64,000 nucleotides of DNA, from NCBI GenBank assembly GCA_002840555.1, contig PHBJ01000009.1, positions 1-64,000 of the forward strand, given 5' to 3'. Below the pieces are notes generated by a model, which saw nothing but the letters and a program-made list of their open reading frames with translations, ran no database searches and had not been told where the DNA came from. The DNA comes from Deltaproteobacteria bacterium HGW-Deltaproteobacteria-13. GTDB lineage: Bacteria > Desulfobacterota > Syntrophia > Syntrophales > Smithellaceae. Made by a program: the position numbers and the translations under genes. This document shows positions 26,428 to 35,416 of this stretch, piece by piece (the first letter of the stretch is position 1; every line of letters starts with the position of its first letter).

Positions 26428-27138
26428 TTAAATATTATCGGCAGAATCCGTATCCCCGCCTTTGCTGATTTTCTTTTTCGCCTGGCGTATCAATAAAGCC
26501 AGTACGATGCCCGTCAACAGCAATACTCCGACCAATACCCAGGGAATTTTTCCTGATGACATCGCCCTGACAACGGCATCGGTTCCGACGACAAATAAAA
26601 CGGTTCCCGGCAGCATGCACAGCCACGACCAGAAAACATATGTCCGGAAACGGATGGAGGTAAGGCCGAAACCGTAATTAAGAATATTAAACGGGAAAAT
26701 AGGCACAAGTCTTGTAACGGCCACAATGATTGCTCCATGTTCCCGTGTCAGGCGGTCCAGCTTGTGAAAGGTTTCACTGGCGGATAGCTTGTGTAAAACA
26801 AAATCCCGCGCCAGATAACGGGCAATAAGGAAGGCAAGGCTGGCTCCGACAGTGGAAGCGATGCTGACCAATACAACACCCTCAGCTGAACCGAAAAGGG
26901 CAGCTCCGGCAATGGTTATGGCTGCCCCCGGCAGAGCCGCAACGACCGAGATAATATATAATAAAACAAAAACCAGCGGTCCCCAGTGGCCCAGATCCCT
27001 GATCCAATCGCGCAGGAGATTAAGTTTATCTCCCCATCCGGTCATCCGGAAAAGAATTATTGCGGCGGCCAATAGGACAATAAATGAAATCAATTTCCAC
27101 GGAGTAGCCGATTTTTTATCTGCCGGAAAAGATTCCAA
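26428..27138 (-). CDS. TVP38/TMEM64 (VTT/DedA-like) membrane protein
   Basis: 236 residues with about six membrane helices. The family core is seen in LPGAAITIAGAALFGSAEGVVL and in the region FPFNILNYGFGLTSIRF, followed by GTVLFVVG. VTT-domain proteins are thought to act in membrane lipid homeostasis or scrambling. The exact substrate is unknown. The gene is transcribed alone, away from the MsrAB gene, and ends at the shared terminator. Confidence 0.87.
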   Translation of the reverse strand: MESFPADKKSATPWKLISFIVLLAAAIILFRMTGWGDKLNLLRDWIRDLGHWGPLVFVLLYIISVVAALPGAAITIAGAALFGSAEGVVLVSIASTVGASLAFLIARYLARDFVLHKLSASETFHKLDRLTREHGAIIVAVTRLVPIFPFNILNYGFGLTSIRFRTYVFWSWLCMLPGTVLFVVGTDAVVRAMSSGKIPWVLVGVLLLTGIVLALLIRQAKKKISKGGDTDSADNI

Positions 27139-27307
27139 AAAAACTCCTTCATATAAATCGAAAGATCATGTGGATTATTTCACACGCGCAGGTCCGGGGC
27201 TGCGAATGTTTCGTTACCCGATTTATTAATTTTAATTCATCGATAGTCGTTTGACAATAAGAAAATCATAGCTAGATTAAATAAAAATACTTTTTTGTGA
27301 GGTGTTT

Positions 27308-28405
27308 ATGAAAAAGTTATTCATGTATATCATAATGTTTAGTCTTATATTCATCGCATGTGAAAAGGGAAATTCCGGTCAGGAAGGCGTGAAAAATAAA
27401 ATCAACGCATCAGGTGAGAAAACGGCCGTGGCCACTTTTGCCGGCGGCTGTTTTTGGTGTACACAGGCCGATTTTGAAAAATTGGGAGGGGTAGAAAAAG
27501 TGATTTCCGGCTATACCGGAGGAACGGGAAACAATCCCAACTATGAAAATTATGCCCGGGGAGGTTATGTTGAAGCGGTGCAGGTTTATTACGATCCGGA
27601 CAAGCTGACGTATGAACAATTATTAGATTATTTCTGGAGACATATTGATCCGACTGATGCCGGCGGTCAGTTTTCAGATCGTGGGCCGGAATATAGAAGC
27701 GTAATATTCTATCATAATGAAGAGCAGCAAAAGATTGCCCGGCAATCAAAGCAGGTTTTAGCGGGATCCGGAAAATTAAAAAAACCCATCGCGACGGAAA
27801 TTATTAAATTTACCAAATTTTATCCTGCCGAGGAATATCACCAGGGTTATTACAGGAAGAACCCTTTCCGCTACAAGTATTACAGACTCGGCTCGGGCCG
27901 CGATCAAACCTTGAAGAGATTATGGGGGAATGATGCCGGTATCCGGCCGGCGGCACAACAGACGTATCAGAAGCCGGACGACGCGACTCTGCGGAAGAAG
28001 CTCACAAAATTACAATACAACGTGACTCAGAAAAACGGCACCGAACCGCCTTTTGAAAATGAATATGACCATAATACAAGGGAAGGGATTTATGTGGATA
28101 TTGTTTCCGGTGAGCCGTTATTCAGTTCATTGGATAAATTTGATTCCGGCACCGGATGGCCCAGTTTCACAAAGCCGCTGGAGCCCGGAAATATTGTCGA
28201 AAAGGAATATCGCAATTTCTTGTCATCGGGGACGGAAGTCAGAAGCAAACATGCCGATTCACATTTAGGCGACGTTTTTCCTGATGGTCCGCAGCCAACC
28301 GGACTGCGCTATTGTATGAATTCAGCCGCGCTGAGATTTATTCCCAAAGAAGATCTGGAAAAAGAGGGCTACGGTCAGTATAGAAAACTATTTGACAAGA
28401 AGTAA
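27308..28405 (+). CDS. msrAB: Bifunctional peptide methionine sulfoxide reductase MsrA-MsrB, exported
   Basis: 365 residues. A signal sequence with a possible lipobox ([10 protein letters not shown]) is followed by MsrA with its catalytic GGCFWCTQ and GPEYRSVIF, then an MsrB domain ([18 protein letters not shown] and [11 protein letters not shown] with the catalytic Cys). Together they reduce both methionine-S- and R-sulfoxides, here outside the cytoplasm if the signal is real. The position that often holds the MsrB recycling cysteine (S-G-C-G-W-P) is Thr, and no CxxC zinc pairs are visible. A GTG two codons upstream is in frame; GAGGTG favours the ATG at 27308. A weak promoter, TTGACA, lies about 60 bases upstream. 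Confidence 0.93.
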   Translation: MKKLFMYIIMFSLIFIACEKGNSGQEGVKNKINASGEKTAVATFAGGCFWCTQADFEKLGGVEKVISGYTGGTGNNPNYENYARGGYVEAVQVYYDPDKLTYEQLLDYFWRHIDPTDAGGQFSDRGPEYRSVIFYHNEEQQKIARQSKQVLAGSGKLKKPIATEIIKFTKFYPAEEYHQGYYRKNPFRYKYYRLGSGRDQTLKRLWGNDAGIRPAAQQTYQKPDDATLRKKLTKLQYNVTQKNGTEPPFENEYDHNTREGIYVDIVSGEPLFSSLDKFDSGTGWPSFTKPLEPGNIVEKEYRNFLSSGTEVRSKHADSHLGDVFPDGPQPTGLRYCMNSAALRFIPKEDLEKEGYGQYRKLFDKK

Positions 28406-28420
28406 AATAATATTTATTCA

Positions 28421-29239
28421 ATGAATATTGATGCCGCCGTTATTTCTCATGAGCCCTTTATACGTATTGCCTTTTTTGTGGCGATCTTTGTGGTTATTTC
28501 CATAGCGGAGTTATTCCGACCCCGGCGCATTTTGGCGGCCTCAAAACAAAAACGCTGGATCAATAATCTCCTGCTGGGGTTTACCGGTACTGTCCTGTCA
28601 CGTATTCTACTTCCCATCATGCCTGTCGGCGCTGCGCTATTTTGTTTAGAAAAAAAATGGGGACTTATGAATTATTATCATTTCCCTTCATGGGCTGCCG
28701 TAATCTGCGGGGTTGTCCTGCTGGATCTGGCAATTTACTTGCAGCACAGGATGTTTCATTTAGTGCCTGTTTTCTGGCGCCTGCATAAGGTTCATCATAT
28801 CGATCAGGATATCGATCTAACCACAGGCTTGCGTTTTCATCCGCTGGAAATAATTTTATCAGCGATGATTAAGATCACGGCGGTTGCCGCAATTGGCGCA
28901 CCTCCGGCATCTGTAATTATTTTTGAAATAGTGCTCAATGGCATAACAATGTTCAATCACGGAAATTTGAATATTCCAAAAAGGGCTGACAGCCTCATCA
29001 GACTATTGATTGTGACGCCGGATATGCACCGCGTGCATCACTCTGTCATAGTGCAGGAGACCCAAAGTAATTATGGATTTAATTTATCCTGGTGGGATAG
29101 AATTTTCAGAACCTACAGGGAAGCGCCTCAGGGAGGTCATGAACTCATGAAGATTGGGTTGAATGGTTATGATGAACTTAAATATTTACAATTCTTGCCG
29201 ATAATGATGGTCCCGTTTGAAATTCACAGGGAGCAGTAG
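28421..29239 (+). CDS. Sterol desaturase / fatty acid hydroxylase superfamily membrane protein
   Basis: 272 residues with four to five membrane helices and the full set of diiron histidine clusters: HRMFH, HKVHH, then LRFHP, and HRVHHS near the C-terminus. These bind the diiron centre of membrane hydroxylases that act on lipids and need oxygen. The substrate cannot be told. It begins 15 bases after msrAB and may be co-transcribed. An oxygen-using enzyme in a largely anaerobic gene set is notable. The 204 bases that follow (29240-29443) show no gene. Confidence 0.87.
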   Translation: MNIDAAVISHEPFIRIAFFVAIFVVISIAELFRPRRILAASKQKRWINNLLLGFTGTVLSRILLPIMPVGAALFCLEKKWGLMNYYHFPSWAAVICGVVLLDLAIYLQHRMFHLVPVFWRLHKVHHIDQDIDLTTGLRFHPLEIILSAMIKITAVAAIGAPPASVIIFEIVLNGITMFNHGNLNIPKRADSLIRLLIVTPDMHRVHHSVIVQETQSNYGFNLSWWDRIFRTYREAPQGGHELMKIGLNGYDELKYLQFLPIMMVPFEIHREQ

Positions 29240-29443
29240 GAAGATTGAAAGTATTCAATAAATAGAAAGGGAACCAGGGGAAGCAACTCCAAAGATTGCC
29301 GGTATGGAGAGATATAGATACACGAGAAGATTTGGATAGTCTGATCGGGAGGAGTGAGGGGAAGCCGTTTGCAGGTTCCGAAACGATAAAGTATTAAAGG
29401 ATCAAATTTCAAGCAAATCATGATGCTTTTTCAGAGCCGAATG

Positions 29444-30910
29444 TTATTCCGGCGGAGTGCATGCCCTGCCTTTGAGACTGAAAAGGAATTTCAGGATACT
29501 TTTGGTGCCGCTACCGAACAGCTTTTCCGCGAACAGGCGTCCGGCTGCCCGCTTGGAAATTTCGGAAAGTGTAGGATAAACATGAACGGCGCCGGCAACC
29601 GTGGAAAGTTTAACATTGCCGTTTGCGGCGATAATCCATTCGTGAATTAATTCACCGGCCCTGGAGCCGATGATCTGGCAGCCCAGAAATTTACCGGATG
29701 GGCTGACCAGCAGCTTAATCTTTCCACTTTCCTCTCCTTCGGCGAGTGCCCGGTCATTGTCCGCGAATTCCTCTTCGAATAGTCGATACTGCACGCCTTC
29801 TTTTTGAGCTCTTTTTTCATTCAACCCGATACTGGCGATCTCCGGATCGGTGTAAGTGCACCAGCCTATTTTGTCATAAGCAGCGCTTCTGGGGAGACGT
29901 AATACGGCGTTCGTCAAGGCAAGGCCTGCTTCATAACCGGCAACGTGTGTAAATGGCAATTGCCCGTTCACATCACCGCAGGCATAGATGTGGCGTATAT
30001 TTGTTCTCATTCTCAAATCCGTCGGTATGCCGCGCGGCGTGTTCATGACACCGGCGGCATCGAGCCCCAGACCGTCAATATTAGGCTTACGTCCGGCGGC
30101 AATCAATAAAGCATCCGCTTCGATTGTTACCGTTTCCCCTCCTTGAGTGTTTGAGGCGCAAGTCAGTCTGATGAAGGAATGAACATATTCGACATTCAAA
30201 ACTTTTGTGCCTGTAAAGATTGCACAGCCTTCTCCTTCCAACCGCCGCTTTATTATCTGGGCCATATCTTTATCTTCCGGACCCAGAATTTGTTCCATAA
30301 ACTCGATGATGGTTACTTTTGATCCCAGCCGCGCAAAGGCCTGCGCCAGTTCCAGACCTATCGGCCCGCCGCCTAAGACGATCAGGCGGGCGGGAAGTTC
30401 TTTCTGGCTGAATACCGTTTCATTCGTCCAGTAAGGAATTCCGGGCAGGCCTTCCACGGCCGGTAACGACGGAGATGATCCGGTAGCAATAATCCAGCTT
30501 TTTGCCGAAATGTTTTGTCCCTCTACATTAACTTTATGATCATCGATAAAAACAGGATTGCCGAACACAACGCGGGCGCCCAAGCCGCAGAATCTTTCCA
30601 CGGAATCATGCCGCTGAATCTTCTCAATGACATTCCTGACACGATCCATCACGGCGGCGAGATCAACCGGAGGCACATGAATTTCCGGCAGACCGAATTC
30701 CTTAGATCTTTTTATCAGCGAATATACACCGGCCGTGCGAATGAATGTCTTCGAAGGGACACAACCGTAATGAAGACAATCCCCGCCCAGGCGCGGTGAT
30801 TTTTCAATGAGAATTGTTTTCGCGCCAAACTGTGATGAGCCTGCCGCGGCTGTAAGCCCGGCAGCCCCGCCGCCGATGATCCCAAGATCAAAATCATATT
30901 TTGCCATCAT
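29444..30910 (-). CDS. FAD-dependent pyridine nucleotide-disulfide oxidoreductase (mercuric reductase/dihydrolipoamide dehydrogenase-like)
   Basis: 488 residues. FAD motif GIIGGGAAGLTAAAGS, redox-active pair in GGDCLHYGCVPSK (C-x4-C), NAD(P) motif VLGGGPIGLELAQAF, second FAD motif YACGDVNGQ, and a dimerisation domain. Mercuric reductases carry a C-terminal Cys-Cys pair, but only a single cysteine (ACTPPE) is seen at this C-terminus, so mercury reduction is not supported. It is more likely a disulfide reductase of unknown partner. Two adjacent ATG codons are possible starts after GAGAGG. It runs divergently from the small-protein-2/ferritin unit. Confidence 0.85.
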   Translation of the reverse strand: MMAKYDFDLGIIGGGAAGLTAAAGSSQFGAKTILIEKSPRLGGDCLHYGCVPSKTFIRTAGVYSLIKRSKEFGLPEIHVPPVDLAAVMDRVRNVIEKIQRHDSVERFCGLGARVVFGNPVFIDDHKVNVEGQNISAKSWIIATGSSPSLPAVEGLPGIPYWTNETVFSQKELPARLIVLGGGPIGLELAQAFARLGSKVTIIEFMEQILGPEDKDMAQIIKRRLEGEGCAIFTGTKVLNVEYVHSFIRLTCASNTQGGETVTIEADALLIAAGRKPNIDGLGLDAAGVMNTPRGIPTDLRMRTNIRHIYACGDVNGQLPFTHVAGYEAGLALTNAVLRLPRSAAYDKIGWCTYTDPEIASIGLNEKRAQKEGVQYRLFEEEFADNDRALAEGEESGKIKLLVSPSGKFLGCQIIGSRAGELIHEWIIAANGNVKLSTVAGAVHVYPTLSEISKRAAGRLFAEKLFGSGTKSILKFLFSLKGRACTPPE

Positions 30911-31039
30911 TTCCTCTCCCGGTCAGGTCCGTCTTAAAAGGTGTCTCAACACATTATACAATGATATTTTCACAAAAGCCATAGCAGATCAAATTGCACA
31001 TGCCAAGCCCCGGATTATGATTCATCATCCCTGGAGCAA

Positions 31040-31083
31040 TGGTAGAGAGTGCCTACGATTTTCCTCACATTTAATCAGTATTG
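31040..31083 (+). promoter_or_regulatory. Bipartite promoter element, copy 2 (upstream of small protein 2 and ferritin)
   Basis: TGGTAG (31040-31045), seven bases, CTACGA (31053-31058), GTATTG (31078-31083). The spacing between right arm and GTATTG is 25 bases as in the other four copies. The left arm is 125 bases before the ATG, as in copy 1. ATCAGTATTG is shared with copies 1 and 4 (in map order). Confidence 0.7.
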
Positions 31084-31164
31084 TTATTGAACAATGTATC
31101 GGATATTTTAAAGATCAGAAAATAATCATAAGAAAATAAAATATATTTCAAGGGAGGGAATATA

Positions 31165-31338
31165 ATGAATCAGGGACCTATTGATCAGGAAGGGCAGCAG
31201 TCAGAGATACGCATAGATAAACTGATCGGCCAGTATCTGCTGAATAATTATCCTGCTATTGAACACAAGCCGCGTAATTTGTTTCTTATGCCATTGCCGA
31301 CAGCGCATAAAAATGAAGAGGCGGAAAAAATATTATAA
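31165..31338 (+). CDS. Small acidic protein 2 of the three-member family
   Basis: 57 residues, soluble. AAGGGAGGG lies before the ATG. It starts MNQGPIDQE, has QYLLNNYPAIEHKPRNL in the middle and ends EEAEKIL. It is clearly related to the 56-residue protein at 25188 (same core PAIEHKPR, similar end) and more distantly to that at 39374 (shared I-D-x-E-x-Q-Q near the start). Function unknown. It lies 38 bases before ferritin and shares its promoter, so a role in iron or oxidative stress is suggested by context only. Confidence 0.75.
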   Translation: MNQGPIDQEGQQSEIRIDKLIGQYLLNNYPAIEHKPRNLFLMPLPTAHKNEEAEKIL

Positions 31339-31376
31339 CAGGCCGCACGGCACGTGACCGGAAGGGAAGGTGAAAA

Positions 31377-31913
31377 ATGATCGGAGAAAAAATAAAAAGC
31401 GCGATCAACGAACAGATCAAATATGAGCTGGAATCATTTTATGTTTACTTATCGATGACGGCGTATTTCCATCAATTGAATCTCAATGGTATGGCGCACT
31501 GGATGCGGTGTCAGGCTCATGAGGAAATGATTCATGCGATGAAGTTTTATGATCACATTCTGGATCGCGGGGGCAGGGTGACGCTTCTGGATTTAAAGCA
31601 AATTAAAACAAATTGGAAAGCGCCGCTCGAGGCGTGGAAAGACGCTTATGAGCATGAAAAGTTTATTACCGCAAAGATTAATAATCTCGTCAAAATATCA
31701 CGGGAAGAAAATGATTACACGTCCGAACCGCTTCTTGCCTGGTTTTTAAATGAACAGATCGAAGAGGAAAAAAATACCGATAAAGTCGCCCGGGAATTAG
31801 CGATGATCGGCGATTCCCAGGACGGAATCCTGATGCTGGACAGAGAATTGGCCGCGAGAATATTTACCGCGGGATCACCGCTTGATCCGGCGGCTTATAA
31901 TGTTGCCGTTTAA
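31377..31913 (+). CDS. Bacterial non-haem ferritin, copy 1
   Basis: 178 residues, the usual four-helix ferritin length. Ferroxidase residues are visible in YELESFYVYLS, HEEMIHAMKF and NEQIEEEKN. Ferritins oxidise and store iron as 24-mers in the cytoplasm. A second ferritin at 57993 is about 82% identical by eye. GGAAGGTG lies before the ATG. This copy is co-transcribed with small protein 2 behind a bipartite promoter element and followed by a response regulator. Confidence 0.95.
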   Translation: MIGEKIKSAINEQIKYELESFYVYLSMTAYFHQLNLNGMAHWMRCQAHEEMIHAMKFYDHILDRGGRVTLLDLKQIKTNWKAPLEAWKDAYEHEKFITAKINNLVKISREENDYTSEPLLAWFLNEQIEEEKNTDKVARELAMIGDSQDGILMLDRELAARIFTAGSPLDPAAYNVAV

Positions 31914-31990
31914 ATCAGCACATGGTTTTTGACGACGGAGGACACGGGGAACGATATTTCATTATGCCTTCAGAGAAAGGAATAAAGAAA

Positions 31991-32440
31991 ATGATTAAAG
32001 TCACACAGGATATTCTTCTGGTGGAAGATAATCCCGCCGATGTTGAATTGATACTGGATGCTCTTTCTGAAACTCATGCCGCTCATCAGGTTAAGGTATT
32101 GCGTGACGCTGAAGAAGCCATTGATTATATATTCAAAACGGGACCATACAGGAGTGACGGCGGTTGCCGCACCCCAAAATTAATTTTCCTGGATCTTGAT
32201 CTGCCGAAAATTGACGGCCTGGAAATTCTGAGAAGAATCAGGTCAAATAAACAAACCAGAAAAATACCTGTCGCGATATTGACTTCATCGCTAATGGATA
32301 AAGACCGGATTGAAAGTTATAATCTCGGTGTAAACAATTACATTATGAAGCCTGTTTGTTGTGATAACTTTGCCCGGGATTGTGTCGCTATGTTTTTGAA
32401 GGCGATTGTCATGAATGAATCCTTGCCGCGGGCAAAATGA
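31991..32440 (+). CDS. Single-domain response regulator (Rcp1 type)
   Basis: 149 residues from the preferred ATG, which follows AAAGGAATAAAGAAA. A longer in-frame start at 31922 adds 23 residues with no receiver-domain homology. Receiver domain: acidic pair in LVEDNPADVEL, phosphorylated Asp in LIFLDLDLPKIDG, Thr/Ser in ILTSS and Lys in NNYIMKPV. The insertion around the middle (YRSDGGCRTPK) is typical of Rcp1-like regulators that pair with phytochrome-type kinases. There is no output domain, so it acts by protein contact. The histidine kinase at 48388 is of the matching type. Confidence 0.9.
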   Translation: MIKVTQDILLVEDNPADVELILDALSETHAAHQVKVLRDAEEAIDYIFKTGPYRSDGGCRTPKLIFLDLDLPKIDGLEILRRIRSNKQTRKIPVAILTSSLMDKDRIESYNLGVNNYIMKPVCCDNFARDCVAMFLKAIVMNESLPRAK

Positions 32441-32567
32441 GGGATATTACGATCGGCCGCATCGAGTGGGCATGTGAGCGTAATGCTCATTCGATTACTC
32501 TCAGCAGAGTCTATTCCTTTCAAATCCTCCTTCGATTGAGCTGTCTTAAATTTACAGTTAAATTGTA

Positions 32568-32611
32568 TAGGAGCTTTCCCCTACCAATAGGCTATCACTT
32601 TTTACGTATTG
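32568..32611 (+). promoter_or_regulatory. Bipartite promoter element, copy 3 (upstream of RND efflux operon), degenerate left arm
   Basis: TAGGAG (32568-32573), seven bases, CTACCA (32581-32586), GTATTG (32606-32611), right arm to GTATTG 25 bases as in the other copies. The surrounding sequence is not similar to the others, so conservation here is confined to the two blocks. It lies 112 bases before the outer-membrane efflux gene. The rest of 32441-32722 shows no gene. Confidence 0.55.
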
Positions 32612-32722
32612 CCAAGGTTTGCTTTACTAATTATTAATACGCTGAAAGTTCCGGAAGTCGTGACACCGGGATGATGCATTGGCCCCCTATGAACTTTCAT
32701 ATCATGGCAAGAAAGCAAACTT

Positions 32723-34240
32723 ATGAAATACAATATATTATGGAGTGACTGTCTTTTTAGTAGCGCCGTCATGATGATCAGCGCAAGCATCATGTTGACC
32801 GGATGCGCAGTGGGTCCGGATTTCCGGAAACCTGATCCGCCCGCCGTTCAGAGATTCACTGCCGCGCCGCTGCCGGAGAAAACTGTTGAAGCCGATAGTC
32901 CGGGCGGCGCTGCACAGCGATTTGTTTTGGGAAAGGATATCTCCCTGGAGTGGTGGACGCTCTTTCATTCCACGTTTCTGGATCAATTGATCCGCCAGGC
33001 GCTGGCCCAGAGTCCGACGCTGGAATTGGCGAAGGCGAGACTCAGAGTTGCGCAGGAAAATCAAAAAGCTCAGACAGGCGCTTTCTTTCCCGGTGTGGAT
33101 GCCAATGCTTCCGTGCTCCGTCAAAAGATTTCGGGCGCCTCGACCGGCCAACCGGAAACCTATATTGATCCGTTTACCGTCATCAATACTTCGGTGAGCG
33201 TTTCTTACACCCTTGATGTCTTCGGCGGCGCCAGACGCCAGCTGGAAGCCCTCCAATCCCAGGTCGAATACCAGCGGTTTCAACTGGAGGGTGCTCACCT
33301 GACACTGGCTTCGAACATCGTGACGACCGTCATGAAAGAGGCTTCCCTGCGAATGCAGATTCAGGCAACCCGTCAGATTATAGCCCTGCTGGAGCAAAAT
33401 CTGGATATCGCGGAGCGGCGTCAGAATATCGGAGGCGTTGCGCTTTCCGATGTGCTCGCGCAAAGGACACAATTGGCGCAGACAAAGGCGACCCTTCCGC
33501 AGCTGGAGAGCGATCTCGCCCGGACCCGCAACCAACTTTCCGTCTTTATCGGTAAGACGCCCGGCGAAGCTGAAATCGCGGAATTTGATCTCGATAAGAT
33601 GCAACTGCCGGTGGAGCTGCCGGTAAGCGTATCGTCAGCCCTTGTGCGCCAGCGTCCCGACATCCGGGCCGCGGAAGCTTTGCTGCACGCCGCCTCCGCC
33701 CAGGTCGGCGTGGCAACGGCGCGGCTCTATCCGCAGATCACCCTCACCGCCGGATACGGGTCCCTGGCTTCAACGGTGGCAAATCTCTTTGACGGCCCGT
33801 CGACGATTTACAACTTCGGCGCGTCATTCCTGCAGCCCGTATTTCACGGCGGAGCGTTAACCGCACAGAGGCGCGCGGCCATCGCCGCCTATGACCAGGC
33901 GTATGCGCAGTATCGCGAGACCGTATTAGAGTCATTCCAGAATGTAGCCGATGTGCTTAATGTTCTTGAGGCTGACGCGCGGACGCTCCAGGCGCAAAGT
34001 GAGGCGGAAGCGGCGGCTCGCCGAAGCCTTGAACTCACGCAAAAGCAATTTGAACTGGGCGCCGTGAGTTATCTTTTATTATTAAACGCGCAGCGTCAAT
34101 ACCAGGACGCGCGTGTCAACCTGATTCGGGCCAAAGCCGGACGTTTTGCCGATACGGCCGCGCTTTTCCAGGCTCTCGGCGGCGGATGGTGGAATCGTAC
34201 CAGTCGGGATGAGACGACGATGTCTTTGAATAAGGAGTGA
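32723..34240 (+). CDS. Outer-membrane efflux lipoprotein (OprM/NodT family)
   Basis: 505 residues. A signal with lipobox MLTGCAVGPDF is followed by two homologous halves rich in long helices (QALAQSPTLELAKARLRVAQ, ALLEQNLDIAERRQNIGGVA, LELTQKQFELGAVSYL). These mark TolC-type trimeric outer-membrane channels. It is the first gene of a three-gene RND pump in the order outer-membrane factor, adaptor, pump, which differs from the common adaptor-pump-channel order. The next gene starts 4 bases after its stop. No good ribosome site is seen at 32723 (AAGAAAGCAAAC only). Confidence 0.93.
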   Translation: MKYNILWSDCLFSSAVMMISASIMLTGCAVGPDFRKPDPPAVQRFTAAPLPEKTVEADSPGGAAQRFVLGKDISLEWWTLFHSTFLDQLIRQALAQSPTLELAKARLRVAQENQKAQTGAFFPGVDANASVLRQKISGASTGQPETYIDPFTVINTSVSVSYTLDVFGGARRQLEALQSQVEYQRFQLEGAHLTLASNIVTTVMKEASLRMQIQATRQIIALLEQNLDIAERRQNIGGVALSDVLAQRTQLAQTKATLPQLESDLARTRNQLSVFIGKTPGEAEIAEFDLDKMQLPVELPVSVSSALVRQRPDIRAAEALLHAASAQVGVATARLYPQITLTAGYGSLASTVANLFDGPSTIYNFGASFLQPVFHGGALTAQRRAAIAAYDQAYAQYRETVLESFQNVADVLNVLEADARTLQAQSEAEAAARRSLELTQKQFELGAVSYLLLLNAQRQYQDARVNLIRAKAGRFADTAALFQALGGGWWNRTSRDETTMSLNKE

Positions 34241-34244
34241 TACA

Positions 34245-35399
34245 ATGAATGTTAAACCCGGAAATAAAAAAATCATCGTCATGGTGATCATGCTCGCGGC
34301 CGTCGGCATCGTTTTCGGCGGTATTTTCGGCTACAAGGCCTTTGTGTCCGGCATGATTAAGAAGTCCATGTCCGCGCAGAAGATGCCGCCTGTCACCGTG
34401 ACGGCCGCGAAGGCCGCCTATGACGTATGGCGTCCGGAGTTTAAAGCCGTGGGCTCTCTGCGGGCGTATCGCGGTATTGATGTGACCAGTGAAATTGCCG
34501 GTCTTGTTCGAAACATTGCGTTTACGCCGGGTGAAGAAGTAAAAAAAGGTCAACTTCTGATTCAGCTCAATGCCGATGCCGATATCGCTTTGCTAAAGTC
34601 GCTGGAAGCCGCCGCGGACCTGGCACAGCTCGTGTATGAACGCGACAAAAAGCAGTACGCCATACAGGCGGTGAGCCAGGCTGCGCTCGATGCGGATGCT
34701 GCGGATCTTAAGATCAAAAAAGCGCTGGCTGTGCAGCAGGCGGCTACGGTTGAAAAGAAAGCCATTCACGCGCCCTTTGCCGGACGATTGGGCATTTCAA
34801 CGGTTAATCCCGGTCAATATGTGAACCCTGGCGACAAGATTGTAACCCTTCAGGCGCTCGACTTAATTTATATCGATTTCTATCTACCTCAGCAGTTCTA
34901 CGCGCAGTTATCGCTCAATCAGAAAGTTCTGGCAACGACGGATACTTATCCCGGCCGCGTTTTCAAAGGCACGATCTCCACCATTAATCCGAAAGTTGAT
35001 CCCGATACGCGAAATATTCAGGTGGAGGCAATGTTTACTAATCCGAAGCGTGAATTGCTTCCGGGCATGTTCGCGTCCATTCAGATTCAGACGGGCAAAG
35101 AGCAGCGCTATCTTACTTTGCCCCAGACCGCCATTGCCCATAATACCTATGGAGAGACCGCTTTCATCATCGGGGAGGGCGGCAAGGGCCCTGACGGCAA
35201 AGCGATTCTTACCGTGAAACAAACATTCGTTACCGTCGGACTCACCAGAGGCGACCAGATTGCCATTCTTAACGGAATTCGTGAAGGCGACAGGGTCGTC
35301 ACAAGCGGACAACTGAAACTGAGGAACGGCGCAACAGTGGTCATCAATAACAGTGTTCAACCCGGCAACGATCCGGCGCCTAAACCCGTGGACCAGTGA
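34245..35399 (+). CDS. RND efflux periplasmic adaptor (membrane fusion protein)
   Basis: 384 residues. An N-terminal membrane anchor (IIVMVIMLAAVGIVFGGIFG) is followed by the lipoyl-like halves (SEIAGLVRNIAFTPGEEVKKG; IHAPFAGRLGISTVNPGQYV), an alpha-hairpin between them, and a beta-barrel/membrane-proximal region (GMFASIQIQTG). It links the inner-membrane pump to the outer-membrane channel. It overlaps the operon closely on both sides (4 and 17 bases). Confidence 0.95.
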   Translation: MNVKPGNKKIIVMVIMLAAVGIVFGGIFGYKAFVSGMIKKSMSAQKMPPVTVTAAKAAYDVWRPEFKAVGSLRAYRGIDVTSEIAGLVRNIAFTPGEEVKKGQLLIQLNADADIALLKSLEAAADLAQLVYERDKKQYAIQAVSQAALDADAADLKIKKALAVQQAATVEKKAIHAPFAGRLGISTVNPGQYVNPGDKIVTLQALDLIYIDFYLPQQFYAQLSLNQKVLATTDTYPGRVFKGTISTINPKVDPDTRNIQVEAMFTNPKRELLPGMFASIQIQTGKEQRYLTLPQTAIAHNTYGETAFIIGEGGKGPDGKAILTVKQTFVTVGLTRGDQIAILNGIREGDRVVTSGQLKLRNGATVVINNSVQPGNDPAPKPVDQ

Positions 35400-35416
35400 A
35401 GCCCTGAGGAGATACC

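Noticed and set aside
29444-30910. Calling the flavin oxidoreductase a mercuric reductase (merA)
   Set aside because: No C-terminal Cys-Cys pair and no heavy-metal domain or other mer genes nearby.
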